Source of the DNA: Lyngbya sp. PCC 8106
Lineage (GTDB): Bacteria; Cyanobacteriota; Cyanobacteriia; Cyanobacteriales; Microcoleaceae
Direction of reading: 5' to 3'
Assembly: GCF_000169095.1 (NCBI RefSeq)
Contig: NZ_AAVU01000040.1
Coordinates: forward strand, 9,346 to 73,345
DNA length: 64,000 bases
In this document: positions 52,270 through 60,920 of the stretch, one piece after another
Position numbering within the stretch: position 1 is the first letter of the stretch
How the letters are laid out: each line of letters starts with the position of its first letter
The notes under the pieces: generated by a model
What the model was told of the DNA's origin: nothing
The model's input: only the letters and a program-made list of their open reading frames with translations
Databases searched by the model: none
Program-made: the position numbers and the translations under genes

Positions 52270-53364
52270 ATGACTGGAACACCGCAAGACAACCCGAACC
52301 CAAACTCCCAACCTTCTAACGAGATCGGGAATGTAGAAGAATTGGTACAATTACTCCGTCGTAAAGAAGGAACTTGGGTAGACTGGGGACAAGCCTGTGC
52401 GACACTACAAAAATCGGGCTACAATTCCCAAAAACTGTTTGAAGAAACCGGATTTGAACCGATTCAGCAAAATCTGGTGATTGTCGCTTCTCAAGTTTAC
52501 ACCTCTTTGGTCACAGGTGGCGCCTCCGAACAGGTGCGATCGCATTTTCAGCAAAAAGGAAGTGATATTCTCTATGAGTTTCGCATCCTCACCCAACCCC
52601 AACGTCTAGAGGCGGCTGAGTTTAGTTTATCTCAAAGGATTGATGCTGACGAAGCCAAGGATTTGACAAAGGCGATCAAAGATCTCTCTCGGGTTAGCAA
52701 TTTACCGCAGGGGTTTACCCGACATCCGGGGGATGCGATCGCCTACCAATGTTGGAAAGCCGCCCGACAACATAGCGATCTCCAACAACGATCGCGTTTA
52801 ATTGCCAAAGGGTTAAGATTTGCTAATTCTCCCGACGCCCGACAACACATTGAAAAACTATTAACTGATTTTTCCGTTGTTTCCACTCGTCCCGCCCCTC
52901 GTTTACCCGTTTATCGCTTAGAATCGGATGAAGATTTACCCCGTATTTTGCCTGTTGTTGGTGAATTTCCCCTAACGTTAGATGATTTAAAAGCGGTGCC
53001 AATTACGGATGAATCTGAACCGTTTCGGATGGTTAAATTTTCGGGTTCGGGGGTGTGGATACCGCTTCCGGGTTGGCAAGTGATTACAAAAGCAGAAGAT
53101 CCGGTTGTTATTATTGGTAAAAGTGACACTTTACCCAATCCTTTACCGGGAAAAATTGAACCTGTTTTAGTGGTGATTGATCGTTCACAACGGAATTGGG
53201 AAGCAGATCGTTATTTTTTGATCGAACAGAATAACCAACTAGAATTACAGTGGTTTGAAGAAGATCCAGAATTATCGTTGTTCGGACAATTGATTTTAAT
53301 TATGCGTCCGAAAAAGGTGTTTGATGAGAGTCAACTTGGGAATTTGTTGCAATTTGAGGATTAA
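52270..53364 (+). CDS. raf1: Rubisco accumulation factor 1 (Raf1)
   Basis: Assembly chaperone that brings RbcL dimers to the L8 stage. EELVQLLRRKEGTWVDWGQA, then SLVTGGASEQVRSHFQQKGS and RILTQPQRLEAAEFSLSQRI form the N-terminal alpha domain. A flexible linker precedes the beta dimerisation domain (about 215-360; LPRILPVVGEFPLTLDDLKA, then FSGSGVWIPLPGWQVITKAE). 364 residues from ATG 52270; the upstream TTG at 52261 is less likely. Its presence supports the cyanobacterial assignment. Confidence 0.93.
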   Translation: MTGTPQDNPNPNSQPSNEIGNVEELVQLLRRKEGTWVDWGQACATLQKSGYNSQKLFEETGFEPIQQNLVIVASQVYTSLVTGGASEQVRSHFQQKGSDILYEFRILTQPQRLEAAEFSLSQRIDADEAKDLTKAIKDLSRVSNLPQGFTRHPGDAIAYQCWKAARQHSDLQQRSRLIAKGLRFANSPDARQHIEKLLTDFSVVSTRPAPRLPVYRLESDEDLPRILPVVGEFPLTLDDLKAVPITDESEPFRMVKFSGSGVWIPLPGWQVITKAEDPVVIIGKSDTLPNPLPGKIEPVLVVIDRSQRNWEADRYFLIEQNNQLELQWFEEDPELSLFGQLILIMRPKKVFDESQLGNLLQFED

Positions 53365-53845
53365 TTTGACCTCTTCCGGATTATATTCCCCGATCATCCC
53401 CCGCCCCCTAAATCCCCCAATTCTGGGGGACTTTTACAAGATCCCCCTAAATTCCCGTTAAAAAGGTGTAGGGTGGGTGACTTTCCTTAAAATTGGTGAT
53501 TTATACTAGAAATTAATTGTCACCCACCCTACAAAGAGGAATCGTTGTTATTTGTATTTTATACACAAAATCCCCAACCGTAGGGGCGCAAGGCTTGCGC
53601 CCTAAACCTGATAATAAAAACCCAACTTACCCAGGTTGCCACAATTTAATCCTGTTGTCAGTCCGTCAGGGATTAAAATCCCCGCCTAACAACAAAAGTC
53701 CTCTGAAGAGGACTAAAAATTACTGCGGAACTAACAATAAATAATGCAGTCGGTTGAAACCGACTTTAACTATTAGACGGGGATTTCAATCCCCGGTGAA
53801 AAAACGGGTGAAAAAACGGGTGAAAAAACTGACAAAATACCCAAC
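53365..53845. repeat. Intergenic palindromic repeats and duplicated kinase-gene tail
   Basis: Dense in short palindromes: CCCCCAATTCTGGGGG, TAGGGCGCAA..CTTGCGCCCTA-type (53580-53603), GTCCTCTGAAGAGGACT (53698-53714), GTCGGTTGAAACCGACT (53749-53765) and GGGGATTTCAATCCCC (53778-53794). ACCCAGGTTGCCACAATTTA (53630-53649) with the 13 bases after it nearly copies the end of the WD40-kinase gene at 53849-53880, so a piece of that gene's 3' end was duplicated here. No new gene. Confidence 0.75.
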
Positions 53846-55732
53846 CTACCCAGGTCGCCACAATTTAATCGTTTTGTCATAACTTCCACTGGCTAACGTG
53901 TTACCATCGGGACTAAATGCAACAGACCTTACCCAATGTGAATGTCCTTTTAAGGTAGTAATTTTGTTAGGAATTTTCACATTCCACAATTTAATGGTGC
54001 TGTCCTTACTCCCACTAGCTAAAGTGCTACCATCTTTACTTAATGCTATAGACCAGATTGAACTTGAATTTCGTCCCCTCAAGGTAGCAAATTCCCCTTG
54101 AGTTTTTACATTCCACAATTTGATAGTTTGATCAAAACTCCCACTCGCTAACGTGCGACTATCGGGACTGAATACTACAGAAAGAATATAACTTGAATGT
54201 CCTTCTAAAGTGGCGATTTCTCTGTGAGTGGCAACATCCCACAATTTGATACTTTTATCATAACTGCAACTGGCTAAAATGCTACTATCGGGACTGAATG
54301 CTACAGAATTAATGCAACCTGAATGTCCTTCTAAAGTGGCGATTTCTCTGTGAGTGGAAACATCCCACAATTTGATAGTTTTATCAGCACTCCCACTTGC
54401 TAAAATATTCGCTTTCTGATTCAATGCTACGCAAACAACAGAATTTGAATGTCCTTTTAAAGTCGCAATTGTCGCTCGAGTTTCGACATCCCAGAGTTTG
54501 ATAGTATTGTCAACACTTCCACTCGCTAAAATTCGACCATCGGGGCTGAAAGCAACAGACCTGACACAATGTGAATGTCCTTTTAAGGTAGCAATTATTT
54601 GGTGAGTTTTCATGTCCCACAATTTGATGGTACTGTCATTACTTCCACTCGCTAAAATTCGACCATCGGGGCTGAAAGCAACAGACCTAACATGATTTGA
54701 ATGTCCTGTTAAAGTTTTAATACAGGTTGCATTTTGCCAAGAAACAGGTGAAGCTAAGGTTTGAGAAGTTTGAGAAGATGGAGTTGGTTTTGGATGTTGA
54801 TAAACGGGTGAAGGTTTAGGAGTTTGAGAACTTTTTGTAGAATGCGATCGCAAAGCTGTTAAAATATTAGAAACAGACTGATAACGTTGCTGAACATCTT
54901 TTTGCAGTAACTTCGTTAAAATTTCCTTGAATTCCTGACTAACAGATTGCTTAAGATGTTGTTCCCAGTTGCGAGTCCAACCATAACCTTCTTCCAAAAA
55001 CAAATTATAGGGATGAACTTCAGTCAACAGATAAAAACAAGTTACCCCCAAACTAAATAAATCACTCGCCGGATAAGCTTCCCCGCCTTGCATTTGTTCG
55101 ATAGAAGCATAACCATCCGAACCAATACGAGTCCCAACTGTTGTTTGTAATACCGTTGTAGATAACTGTTTGGCTACCCCAAAATCAATTAACACAAAAC
55201 ATTCATCACCCCGACGTTGAATAATATTATCCGGCTTGATATCTCGATGAATTACCTTTTGTTCGTGAACAAATTTCAAAACGGGTAATAAATTCTCTAA
55301 CAGTTGTTTAACTTGTGGTTCTTTCCAAACTCCCTGCTTTTTAACTAATTGTGATAACGTCTCGCCTTCGATATATTCCTGAACTAAAAATAACTGTTTC
55401 CCTTCCTCAAAATAAGCGTATAATGTGGGTATTTGGGGATGTTTGCCGAGTTGCTGAAGTTGTCGGGCTTCCTGTTCAAACAGTTGTGTGGCTTTGTTTA
55501 AAGCCCCGGTTCCCTGAACGTTTGCGGTGAATTGTTTAACTACACAATATTCATTCAGTTTATCAATATCTTCCGCGATATAGGTTCGACCAAAACCCCC
55601 TTCCCCCAACAATTTTATTACTCGATAATGACCTCTCAAAATGGGAATTAATTCGACGCCGCAAGCTTGACAATAACGGTTTACGTCGGGGTTGTTGGGT
55701 TGGGGACAATGGGGGTTTAAACAGCACGTCAT
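53846..55732 (-). CDS. Serine/threonine protein kinase with WD40 propeller
   Basis: N-terminal zinc-ribbon-like CCLNPHCPQPNNPDVNRYCQ, then ACG. Kinase domain about 30-290: LGEGGFGRTYIAED, CVVKQF (ATP Lys), VIHRDIKPDNII, VLIDFGVAKQL. Pro-rich linker about 300-330. Seven WD40 repeats of 42 residues (about 335-628) with strongly similar sequence (HSNHVRSVAFSPDGRILASG). A cytosolic regulator; kinase and propeller fusion is common in filamentous cyanobacteria. Repeat-to-repeat similarity indicates recent amplification. Confidence 0.95.
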   Translation of the reverse strand: MTCCLNPHCPQPNNPDVNRYCQACGVELIPILRGHYRVIKLLGEGGFGRTYIAEDIDKLNEYCVVKQFTANVQGTGALNKATQLFEQEARQLQQLGKHPQIPTLYAYFEEGKQLFLVQEYIEGETLSQLVKKQGVWKEPQVKQLLENLLPVLKFVHEQKVIHRDIKPDNIIQRRGDECFVLIDFGVAKQLSTTVLQTTVGTRIGSDGYASIEQMQGGEAYPASDLFSLGVTCFYLLTEVHPYNLFLEEGYGWTRNWEQHLKQSVSQEFKEILTKLLQKDVQQRYQSVSNILTALRSHSTKSSQTPKPSPVYQHPKPTPSSQTSQTLASPVSWQNATCIKTLTGHSNHVRSVAFSPDGRILASGSNDSTIKLWDMKTHQIIATLKGHSHCVRSVAFSPDGRILASGSVDNTIKLWDVETRATIATLKGHSNSVVCVALNQKANILASGSADKTIKLWDVSTHREIATLEGHSGCINSVAFSPDSSILASCSYDKSIKLWDVATHREIATLEGHSSYILSVVFSPDSRTLASGSFDQTIKLWNVKTQGEFATLRGRNSSSIWSIALSKDGSTLASGSKDSTIKLWNVKIPNKITTLKGHSHWVRSVAFSPDGNTLASGSYDKTIKLWRPG

Positions 55733-55804
55733 ACGGTGTGAGATAGTTGGGGATCTTATCTCTATTTTCTCTTAAATTCACCCCAAACGTAAACCTCGAT
55801 TGTC

Positions 55805-55905
55805 ACCTCTCCCCCAACCCTTTCCTACGAGGAAAGAGAAACGGATAATTCTTCCCTGCTTTTAGGGGGGACTTGGAAAGCAGGGTGAGGCGAGGGGAGA
55901 AGAAC
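55805..55905. repeat. Dispersed CTCTCCCCCAACC-type repeat (three copies nearby)
   Basis: CTCTCCCCCAACCCTTTCCT ACGAGGAAAG-type sequence here recurs at 56579-56612 and 57474-57512, with shared GAAACGGATAATT..TTTTAGGGGGGACT segments at 55837 and 57423. These inverted, GC-rich blocks flank the toxin-antitoxin pair and the two small membrane genes, consistent with dispersed cyanobacterial intergenic repeats. Confidence 0.75.
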
Positions 55906-55974
55906 GGTAACTTTACGAAGCTACAATCATAATTAACTATCATGCTGCACAACTGTTAATTTTGAATTAAAACC

Positions 55975-56190
55975 ATGAATAAATCGGAAATTATTAACCA
56001 ATTACAAGACACTTCTATTGAGGAACGTATTGCAATCATTGAAGCCATTTTACAAACGGTTAAAAATGATATGCGGTTAATCTCCTCACAGCAGCTTACC
56101 TCTAAACATCGCCCCCTGCGAGGAAAAGTCATTTCCTACGAAGAACCTTATGAACCCGTAGCCATAGAAGATTGGGAGGCTTTGACATGA
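55975..56190 (+). CDS. Putative antitoxin of a type II toxin-antitoxin pair
   Basis: 71 residues: MNKSEIINQLQDTSIEERIA with a helical start, then a basic LTSKHRPLRGKVISYEEPYE tail, similar to DUF2281/VapB-like antitoxins. Its TGA (56188-56190) overlaps the toxin ATG (56187) in ATGA, the usual coupling. It should neutralise the PIN toxin and repress the pair. Confidence 0.75.
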   Translation: MNKSEIINQLQDTSIEERIAIIEAILQTVKNDMRLISSQQLTSKHRPLRGKVISYEEPYEPVAIEDWEALT

Positions 56191-56576
56191 TTATCCTAGA
56201 CACTCATATCTGGATTTGGTGGGTTGATGAAAACCCGAAATTGTCTTCCCAAAACCGTGAGATTATTCAATCAAACCAAGCAAGCGGGTTGGGTATCAGT
56301 ATTATTTCTTGCTGGGAAGTTGCCAAATTAGTTGAAAAAAATAGACTTGCTTTTGAGTGTTCGGTAGAAGAGTGGCTCGAACTGGCTCTAAAATATCCTG
56401 GTATTCAACTGTTAGAATTAACCCTTCCTATTATCCTTGAATCAACACGGCTTTCTGGATTTCATGCCGACCCAGCAGATCAGATTATTGTGGCAACGGC
56501 TAAAATTTACAGTTCATTATTAATTACTCAAGATGAAAAAATTCTGAATTACTTGAAGAATAAAACACCAGATTAA
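56187..56576 (+). CDS. vapC: PIN-domain toxin, VapC-like
   Basis: ATG 56187 gives MIILDTHIWIWWVDENPKLS, with the first PIN Asp in LDTH; ISCWEVAKLVEKNRL carries the acidic second site and FHADPADQIIVATAKIYSSL the DPADQ-type third, followed by LITQDEKIL (Asp). About 130 residues. VapC-type PIN toxins are ribonucleases. Upstream codons to 56172 would lie inside the antitoxin and are excluded. Confidence 0.88.
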   Translation: MIILDTHIWIWWVDENPKLSSQNREIIQSNQASGLGISIISCWEVAKLVEKNRLAFECSVEEWLELALKYPGIQLLELTLPIILESTRLSGFHADPADQIIVATAKIYSSLLITQDEKILNYLKNKTPD

Positions 56577-56765
56577 CCTTTCCCCCAACCCCTCTCCTAC
56601 GAGGCGAGGGGAGTATTCAACAATATTGACCTAGCCAGCCTAGCTCTTTCTTTTATAAGGGGATTCTGCCAAAGTAAATTTTCTTTAAGGGGTCAAAACG
56701 TCACTGGTGTGTTTTAATGTTAAAATAGTATTTACTTAATCACCGAGAAAGGAAAAACCTAAAAT

Positions 56766-56975
56766 ATGCAAGAGTTAAATAACGATTTTAAAAATTTCAT
56801 CAAAAAGTTAGTTAATATTATTCTTAAAAAAGAAGTTTGGATTTCTATTTTTTTAATTGGAATATTTTATTTTATCTTTTTGTTGCCTAATGCTTCAAAG
56901 AGCTATCAATATACAATTAACAACCATACAGTCCATTGCGATGAGCAAATCGGATTTTACAATTCTTGTGGTTAA
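56766..56975 (+). CDS. Small membrane protein A with C-GF-N-C motif
   Basis: 69 residues. One membrane span (ISIFLIGIFYFIFLLPNA, about 27-44) and a C-terminal outside or periplasmic tail YTINNHTVHCDEQIGFYNSC, then G. A Shine-Dalgarno-like GAGAAAGGAAA precedes ATG 56766. Strongly AT-rich. Unknown family. It shares the tail motif with the next gene. Confidence 0.6.
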   Translation: MQELNNDFKNFIKKLVNIILKKEVWISIFLIGIFYFIFLLPNASKSYQYTINNHTVHCDEQIGFYNSCG

Positions 56976-57110
56976 AGAATGATAAGCCAATAGGTTAGAA
57001 GTTTTAAAAGAATAACCAACTCAATTATTCTGATAGCTTCTATACTTTAAATTATAGCAATTTTGGGATTAATCTCTAACAAGTAAAAAGGTAGTTTTAT
57101 TAAAAAATAC

Positions 57111-57377
57111 ATGAAAGAATATATTCTAAATCATTATGAAATGTACTGTCAACAATATGGTTTCAATAATTTTTGTCTTCAAATAGACCAAGATATTCTA
57201 AGTAGAACAGTCGAGTTTTTAAGTAAAATAATCGAGTTTTTGTTCTTAATAATCGGTTTAGGAATAATAGTAATTATTTTATATAAGATAACAAAAACTT
57301 TTGCAGAAGTAATTTTTTTAATATTCTTCTTAGTAGTATCAGGATGTTTATATTTTTGGATGTTTAAGATTTCATAA
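57111..57377 (+). CDS. Small membrane protein B with C-GF-N-C motif
   Basis: 88 residues. N-terminal YILNHYEMYCQQYGFNNFCL then two or more hydrophobic spans (IIEFLFLIIGLGIIVIILY; VIFLIFFLVVSGCLYFWMF). AT-rich like gene A. The pattern I-x-N-H..C..GF-x-N-x-C matches gene A's tail, but at the opposite end of the protein. Possibly two halves of one split gene (A's tail repeated in B's head) or tandem paralogues. Confidence 0.55.
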   Translation: MKEYILNHYEMYCQQYGFNNFCLQIDQDILSRTVEFLSKIIEFLFLIIGLGIIVIILYKITKTFAEVIFLIFFLVVSGCLYFWMFKIS

Positions 57378-57557
57378 AAAGTCAAGTTATTTGAATACAA
57401 ATTTACAAAAACTGAGGAAAGGGAAACGGATAATTATTCCCTCCTTTTAGGGGGGACTGAGGGGGGTAATTTAACCTCTCCCCTAACCTCTTTCCTACGA
57501 GGCGAGGGGAGAAGAAATGTTAATTAGGGGTTTTATTTAACCCCTGAAAGTTAAGGA

Positions 57558-58739
57558 TTAATGATGGTGATGATGATGACCATGACTGTGATCATGGTGA
57601 TGTTGGCTATGTTCGTGGTTATGAACTTCTTGGGCTTGAACCGACGCCAATTGTGGATTGACTGCCAAAGCTGTTTCATTTAATAGTGCTTCAATCTGCG
57701 GATTTGCCCATTCTGCTGCCATTTTCATAAACTCTGGATGGTCATTTGCACAGGGCATTTGTACATAGGTAATCTCGGGATGTTGGCGTCGTAATCCTTC
57801 GATAATATGTTCTACATCTAACAGGGTTTCATGGTTTTCTGTAGCAAATCCAATCGGCATAAACACAATAGAAGTTGCCCCTAATTCAATTAAGTTTTGG
57901 GCAGCTAATTTAACGTTAGGTTGTGTCCAGTCAATTAACGGGGTGTCATGGTTCAACCAACCAATTGAAATCAACGGATAACGATAAATTAAACGTTCAC
58001 GAATCAGTTCATACATCGCTTGGCTTTCATCAATTCCTGATGTGAATCCTTTGGCTTTGTGAGGACAACCATGATTCATTAAGACAATCGCTGTTTGTGA
58101 GGGTAAATGGGCGACGGCTAATTCTTTTTTGATCTTTTCTTCGACCATGTTTGCCATCAAGTCTAAATAGCCCGGTTCGTTATAAAATGACGGAATATAA
58201 CGCTGACCTTTGACCCAATGTTCTTTTCCATCTGCTAAGTTGGCTAAGGCTTTATTCACCTGTTCGACAGCAATTCCACTGGTGAAAATAGAATCAACCA
58301 CTAACAACGGATAGATCAGAATCTTATCAAATCCTTCTGCTTTTATTTGTTCTAATACCTGTTCGGGAAGAAACGGCTTACAGAAGTTGTAAGCTTTGAA
58401 CACTTTAACTTGATCGCCCCATTTGTGCTTAAGTTCGTGTTCTATTCCCGCCCGTTGTTGTTCAAAAATCGCGTTGTGAGGAGAGATAAAGTTACCATGT
58501 TGGTGACTCCATTCATGCAAGTCAAATACCGCTAATAGTTTGGCTAAAGGCGGATAAATCCATGTAGGAACAGGCGCAAATTTAGCCGTTAACAAGTTCA
58601 AAGCTTGTTCGTTATAATTCGCAAAATCTTCATAACTTTCGACTTCACCGTATCCCATCAACAGGACAGCGACTCGATCTTGAGGTTGACTCTCGGATAC
58701 AGAAATATTGTCTTGTGTTCTTTCGGGAGTTGCGACCAC
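57558..58739 (-). CDS. Ferrochelatase-like protein with C-terminal His tail
   Basis: Class II chelatase fold of the HemH family: VAVLLMGYGEVESYEDFANY, ISPHNAIFEQQRAGIEHELK, YNFCKPFLPEQVLEQIKAEG, NHGCPHKAKGFTSGID and PIGFATENHETLLDVEHIIE (the HemH-like FvsEh-ETL block). After residue about 365 a tail reads VHNHEHSQHHHDHSHGHHHH, ending HH, a strong metal-binding segment. 393 residues. A divergent paralogue of ferrochelatase, possibly for another metal or for metal storage. Leading codons to the conserved core agree with the ATG. Confidence 0.8.
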   Translation of the reverse strand: MVATPERTQDNISVSESQPQDRVAVLLMGYGEVESYEDFANYNEQALNLLTAKFAPVPTWIYPPLAKLLAVFDLHEWSHQHGNFISPHNAIFEQQRAGIEHELKHKWGDQVKVFKAYNFCKPFLPEQVLEQIKAEGFDKILIYPLLVVDSIFTSGIAVEQVNKALANLADGKEHWVKGQRYIPSFYNEPGYLDLMANMVEEKIKKELAVAHLPSQTAIVLMNHGCPHKAKGFTSGIDESQAMYELIRERLIYRYPLISIGWLNHDTPLIDWTQPNVKLAAQNLIELGATSIVFMPIGFATENHETLLDVEHIIEGLRRQHPEITYVQMPCANDHPEFMKMAAEWANPQIEALLNETALAVNPQLASVQAQEVHNHEHSQHHHDHSHGHHHHHH

Positions 58740-58885
58740 TTTGTTATCCTCAAAAATAGTTGTTATTTACAATGGGGAGTATCTAGGACTAAATTTATCC
58801 TTTTTACTCGCCTGCATAGCTTAACATCCCCCTGGGGGGGATAGCTTGATCTACAGTATAGAAGAAGTTGAACCGAATTTGGGTT

Positions 58886-59497
58886 ATGGCGGTTGTTATT
58901 TGTCCGGGTATTCACGATCCGATGTTAACAGAATCCTTTCTCAGTCAGCTTTTCGGCGATTGGCGATCGCGTTTTCAGTCGGGGAATTTGTTTGTTTTTC
59001 CGACCCAGGATTATCCCGCTTATTCGGGTATTGACATTTTTAACTATTTATGTAGTGTAACGCAAAGTCCTGCCCCTTTCCCTCCTGCTAATGGTAGTTT
59101 TGGGCAGAATGACGTTAAATTACCGAAATTACCAATTATCTTTATTTGTTTTAGTGCGGGGGTTGTCGGGGCGATCGCTGCGGCTTGGATGTGGCAACAG
59201 GCGGGGGGCCAAGTCAAAGCGTTGATCGCCTTAGACGGTTGGGGAGTCCCTCTAGGGGGCAATTTTCCGATTTACCGCATCAGTCACGATCGCTTTACCC
59301 ATTGGAGTTCAGCGCTGTTGGGAGGGGGCGTGGAAAGCTTTTATGCTGATCCACCTGTTGAACATCTAGACTTGTGGAGTTCCCCGCAAACGGCGCGAGG
59401 ATGGTGGCTACATCGAACTTTAACGGGGGTTGAAACCGCCTCTCCCGCTACCGCAAAAACGGTTTTATCGGATTGGTTAACCCGTCACCATGAATAG
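58886..59497 (+). CDS. Conserved cyanobacterial hypothetical, alpha/beta-hydrolase-like
   Basis: ATG 58886 (MAVVICPGIHDPMLTESFLS) is preferred to TTG 58868. IFICFSAGVVGAIAAAWMWQ resembles a nucleophile elbow with Ser (CFSAG), and ALIALDGWGVPLGG follows. There is no clear catalytic His. About 203 residues. Substrate unknown. The stop is directly followed, in frame, by a TrpF-like remnant. Confidence 0.7.
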   Translation: MAVVICPGIHDPMLTESFLSQLFGDWRSRFQSGNLFVFPTQDYPAYSGIDIFNYLCSVTQSPAPFPPANGSFGQNDVKLPKLPIIFICFSAGVVGAIAAAWMWQQAGGQVKALIALDGWGVPLGGNFPIYRISHDRFTHWSSALLGGGVESFYADPPVEHLDLWSSPQTARGWWLHRTLTGVETASPATAKTVLSDWLTRHHE

Positions 59498-59503
59498 TCA
59501 AAA

Positions 59504-59707
59504 TTAGATAGGCAAATTAGCCGTAAAGTTTGGGAATTGGTGAATGTTCCTGTATTTTTAGCTGGGGGGTTGAATTGTGATTCTGTGGCTTGATCAGTTC
59601 AAACTGTTGCACCGTTTGGGCTGGATGTGTGTAATGGGGTCAGAACAGAGGGTTGATTAGATCGCGATCAACTGACTCAGTTTTTCAGTCACATTGAAAA
59701 AATTGCT
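59504..59707 (+). pseudogene. Phosphoribosylanthranilate isomerase (TrpF)-like C-terminal remnant
   Basis: Reading from 59504: LDRQISRKVWELVNVPVFLA, GGLNCDSVA, stop, SVQTVAPFGLDVCNGVRTEG, stop, LDRDQLTQFFSHIEKIA. This is the conserved C-terminal end of TrpF (PVFLAGGL...PFGVDVCSGVR). Two TGA codons interrupt it and the N-terminal two-thirds are missing. It is in the same frame as the preceding gene. Both stops are one transition from CGA (Arg). Confidence 0.85.
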
Positions 59708-59774
59708 GGAAATCTTAGAGATCTATTATACTTTAGAACAAAAACTTAAACCGTTATCGGGGTGAATTGATCAA

Positions 59775-60641
59775 ATGCAGTTGGATTTAAAGGATTCATA
59801 TATTAATGTCAATGGGGTTCAACATTATTATGAATGGATAAAAACATCAAGTCAGGAACAAAGTAAGCCTGTGATGGTGTTTTTGCATGGTTGGGGCGGT
59901 TCAGGTCGCTATTGGACGAGTACAGCCCAAGCATTATCGGATCATTTTGATTGTTTAATTTATGATTTGCGGGGGTTTGGTCGTTCAAAAGCACGGGCAA
60001 TTGAGGAGTCTTCTTTTCCGGTTTTGAGTTATGAATTGGTTGATTATGCTCACGAACTTAAAGGGGTATTGGATGCGCTAAATTTAGATAAAGTTTATCT
60101 GAATGCTCACTCGATGGGCGGTTCAATTGCGGCTTTGTTTATCAATCTTTATCCCGAACGAGTCGAACGAGCGGTGTTCACTTGTAGTGGTATTTTTGAA
60201 TATGATGAAAAGACCTTTACAACGTTTCATAAGTTTAGTCGGTATGTGGTTTTATTTCGACCCAAATGGTTAGCTAAAATTCCCTTGGTTGATAAGGTTT
60301 TTATGGCGCGATTTTTACATCGTTCTTTACCGACATCTGTTAGTCAAGCTTTTTTAGAAGACTTTTTGCTCGCAGATTTTGACGCGGCTTATGGTACTGT
60401 GTTAACCTCGGTGAGTAAAGAAGCGACAGAATGGCTCCCTCAGCAGTTTTCACAATTTACAGTTCCGACCTTATTAGTTGCAGGAGAGTATGATCAGATT
60501 ATTCCCGCAGAAATGGGACGACAAGCGGCTGCGTTGAATGATAAAATTGAATTGGCTATATTAGAGAATACGGCTCATTTTCCGATGTTGGAAGATGCAC
60601 CAACATACCTCAAACGGGTGCGCGAATTTATCAACCGATAA
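59775..60641 (+). CDS. Alpha/beta hydrolase
   Basis: 288 residues. VMVFLHGWGGSGRYWTSTAQ (oxyanion), YDLRGFGRSKA, VYLNAHSMGGSIAALFINLY (nucleophile Ser), LLVAGEYDQIIPAEMGRQAA (acid Asp) and ENTAHFPMLEDAPTYL (His). An intact catalytic triad, similar to esterases and C-C bond hydrolases of the MhpC type. Soluble. Substrate unknown. Confidence 0.9.
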   Translation: MQLDLKDSYINVNGVQHYYEWIKTSSQEQSKPVMVFLHGWGGSGRYWTSTAQALSDHFDCLIYDLRGFGRSKARAIEESSFPVLSYELVDYAHELKGVLDALNLDKVYLNAHSMGGSIAALFINLYPERVERAVFTCSGIFEYDEKTFTTFHKFSRYVVLFRPKWLAKIPLVDKVFMARFLHRSLPTSVSQAFLEDFLLADFDAAYGTVLTSVSKEATEWLPQQFSQFTVPTLLVAGEYDQIIPAEMGRQAAALNDKIELAILENTAHFPMLEDAPTYLKRVREFINR

Positions 60642-60920
60642 CAGGATTCAATGCGATTAAAGACACAAAACAGAGGAAGCTATTGGAGGAGAATGGTATT
60701 TTATCTGTTCTGAATACATTGATAGGACGGATGTATCAGCTTTTTTTATTGCTGATAAATTTTATTTTCAAACCTTTTTTAAACTCTGATAAATCTAGTT
60801 ATTGTCAAACAATAGTGTCCGTCCAGATTGAATTTAAGCAAGTCTCTTAAACTCGAATCTATTTAATTGAATCCCGATTTTAGGCGGATTATTTTAACAC
60901 CGTGAAGAGGTAAAATTTAG

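Noticed and set aside
59504..59707. Recoding of the two TGA codons in the TrpF-like fragment
   Set aside because: The N-terminal two-thirds of the protein are missing, so it cannot be functional even with read-through.
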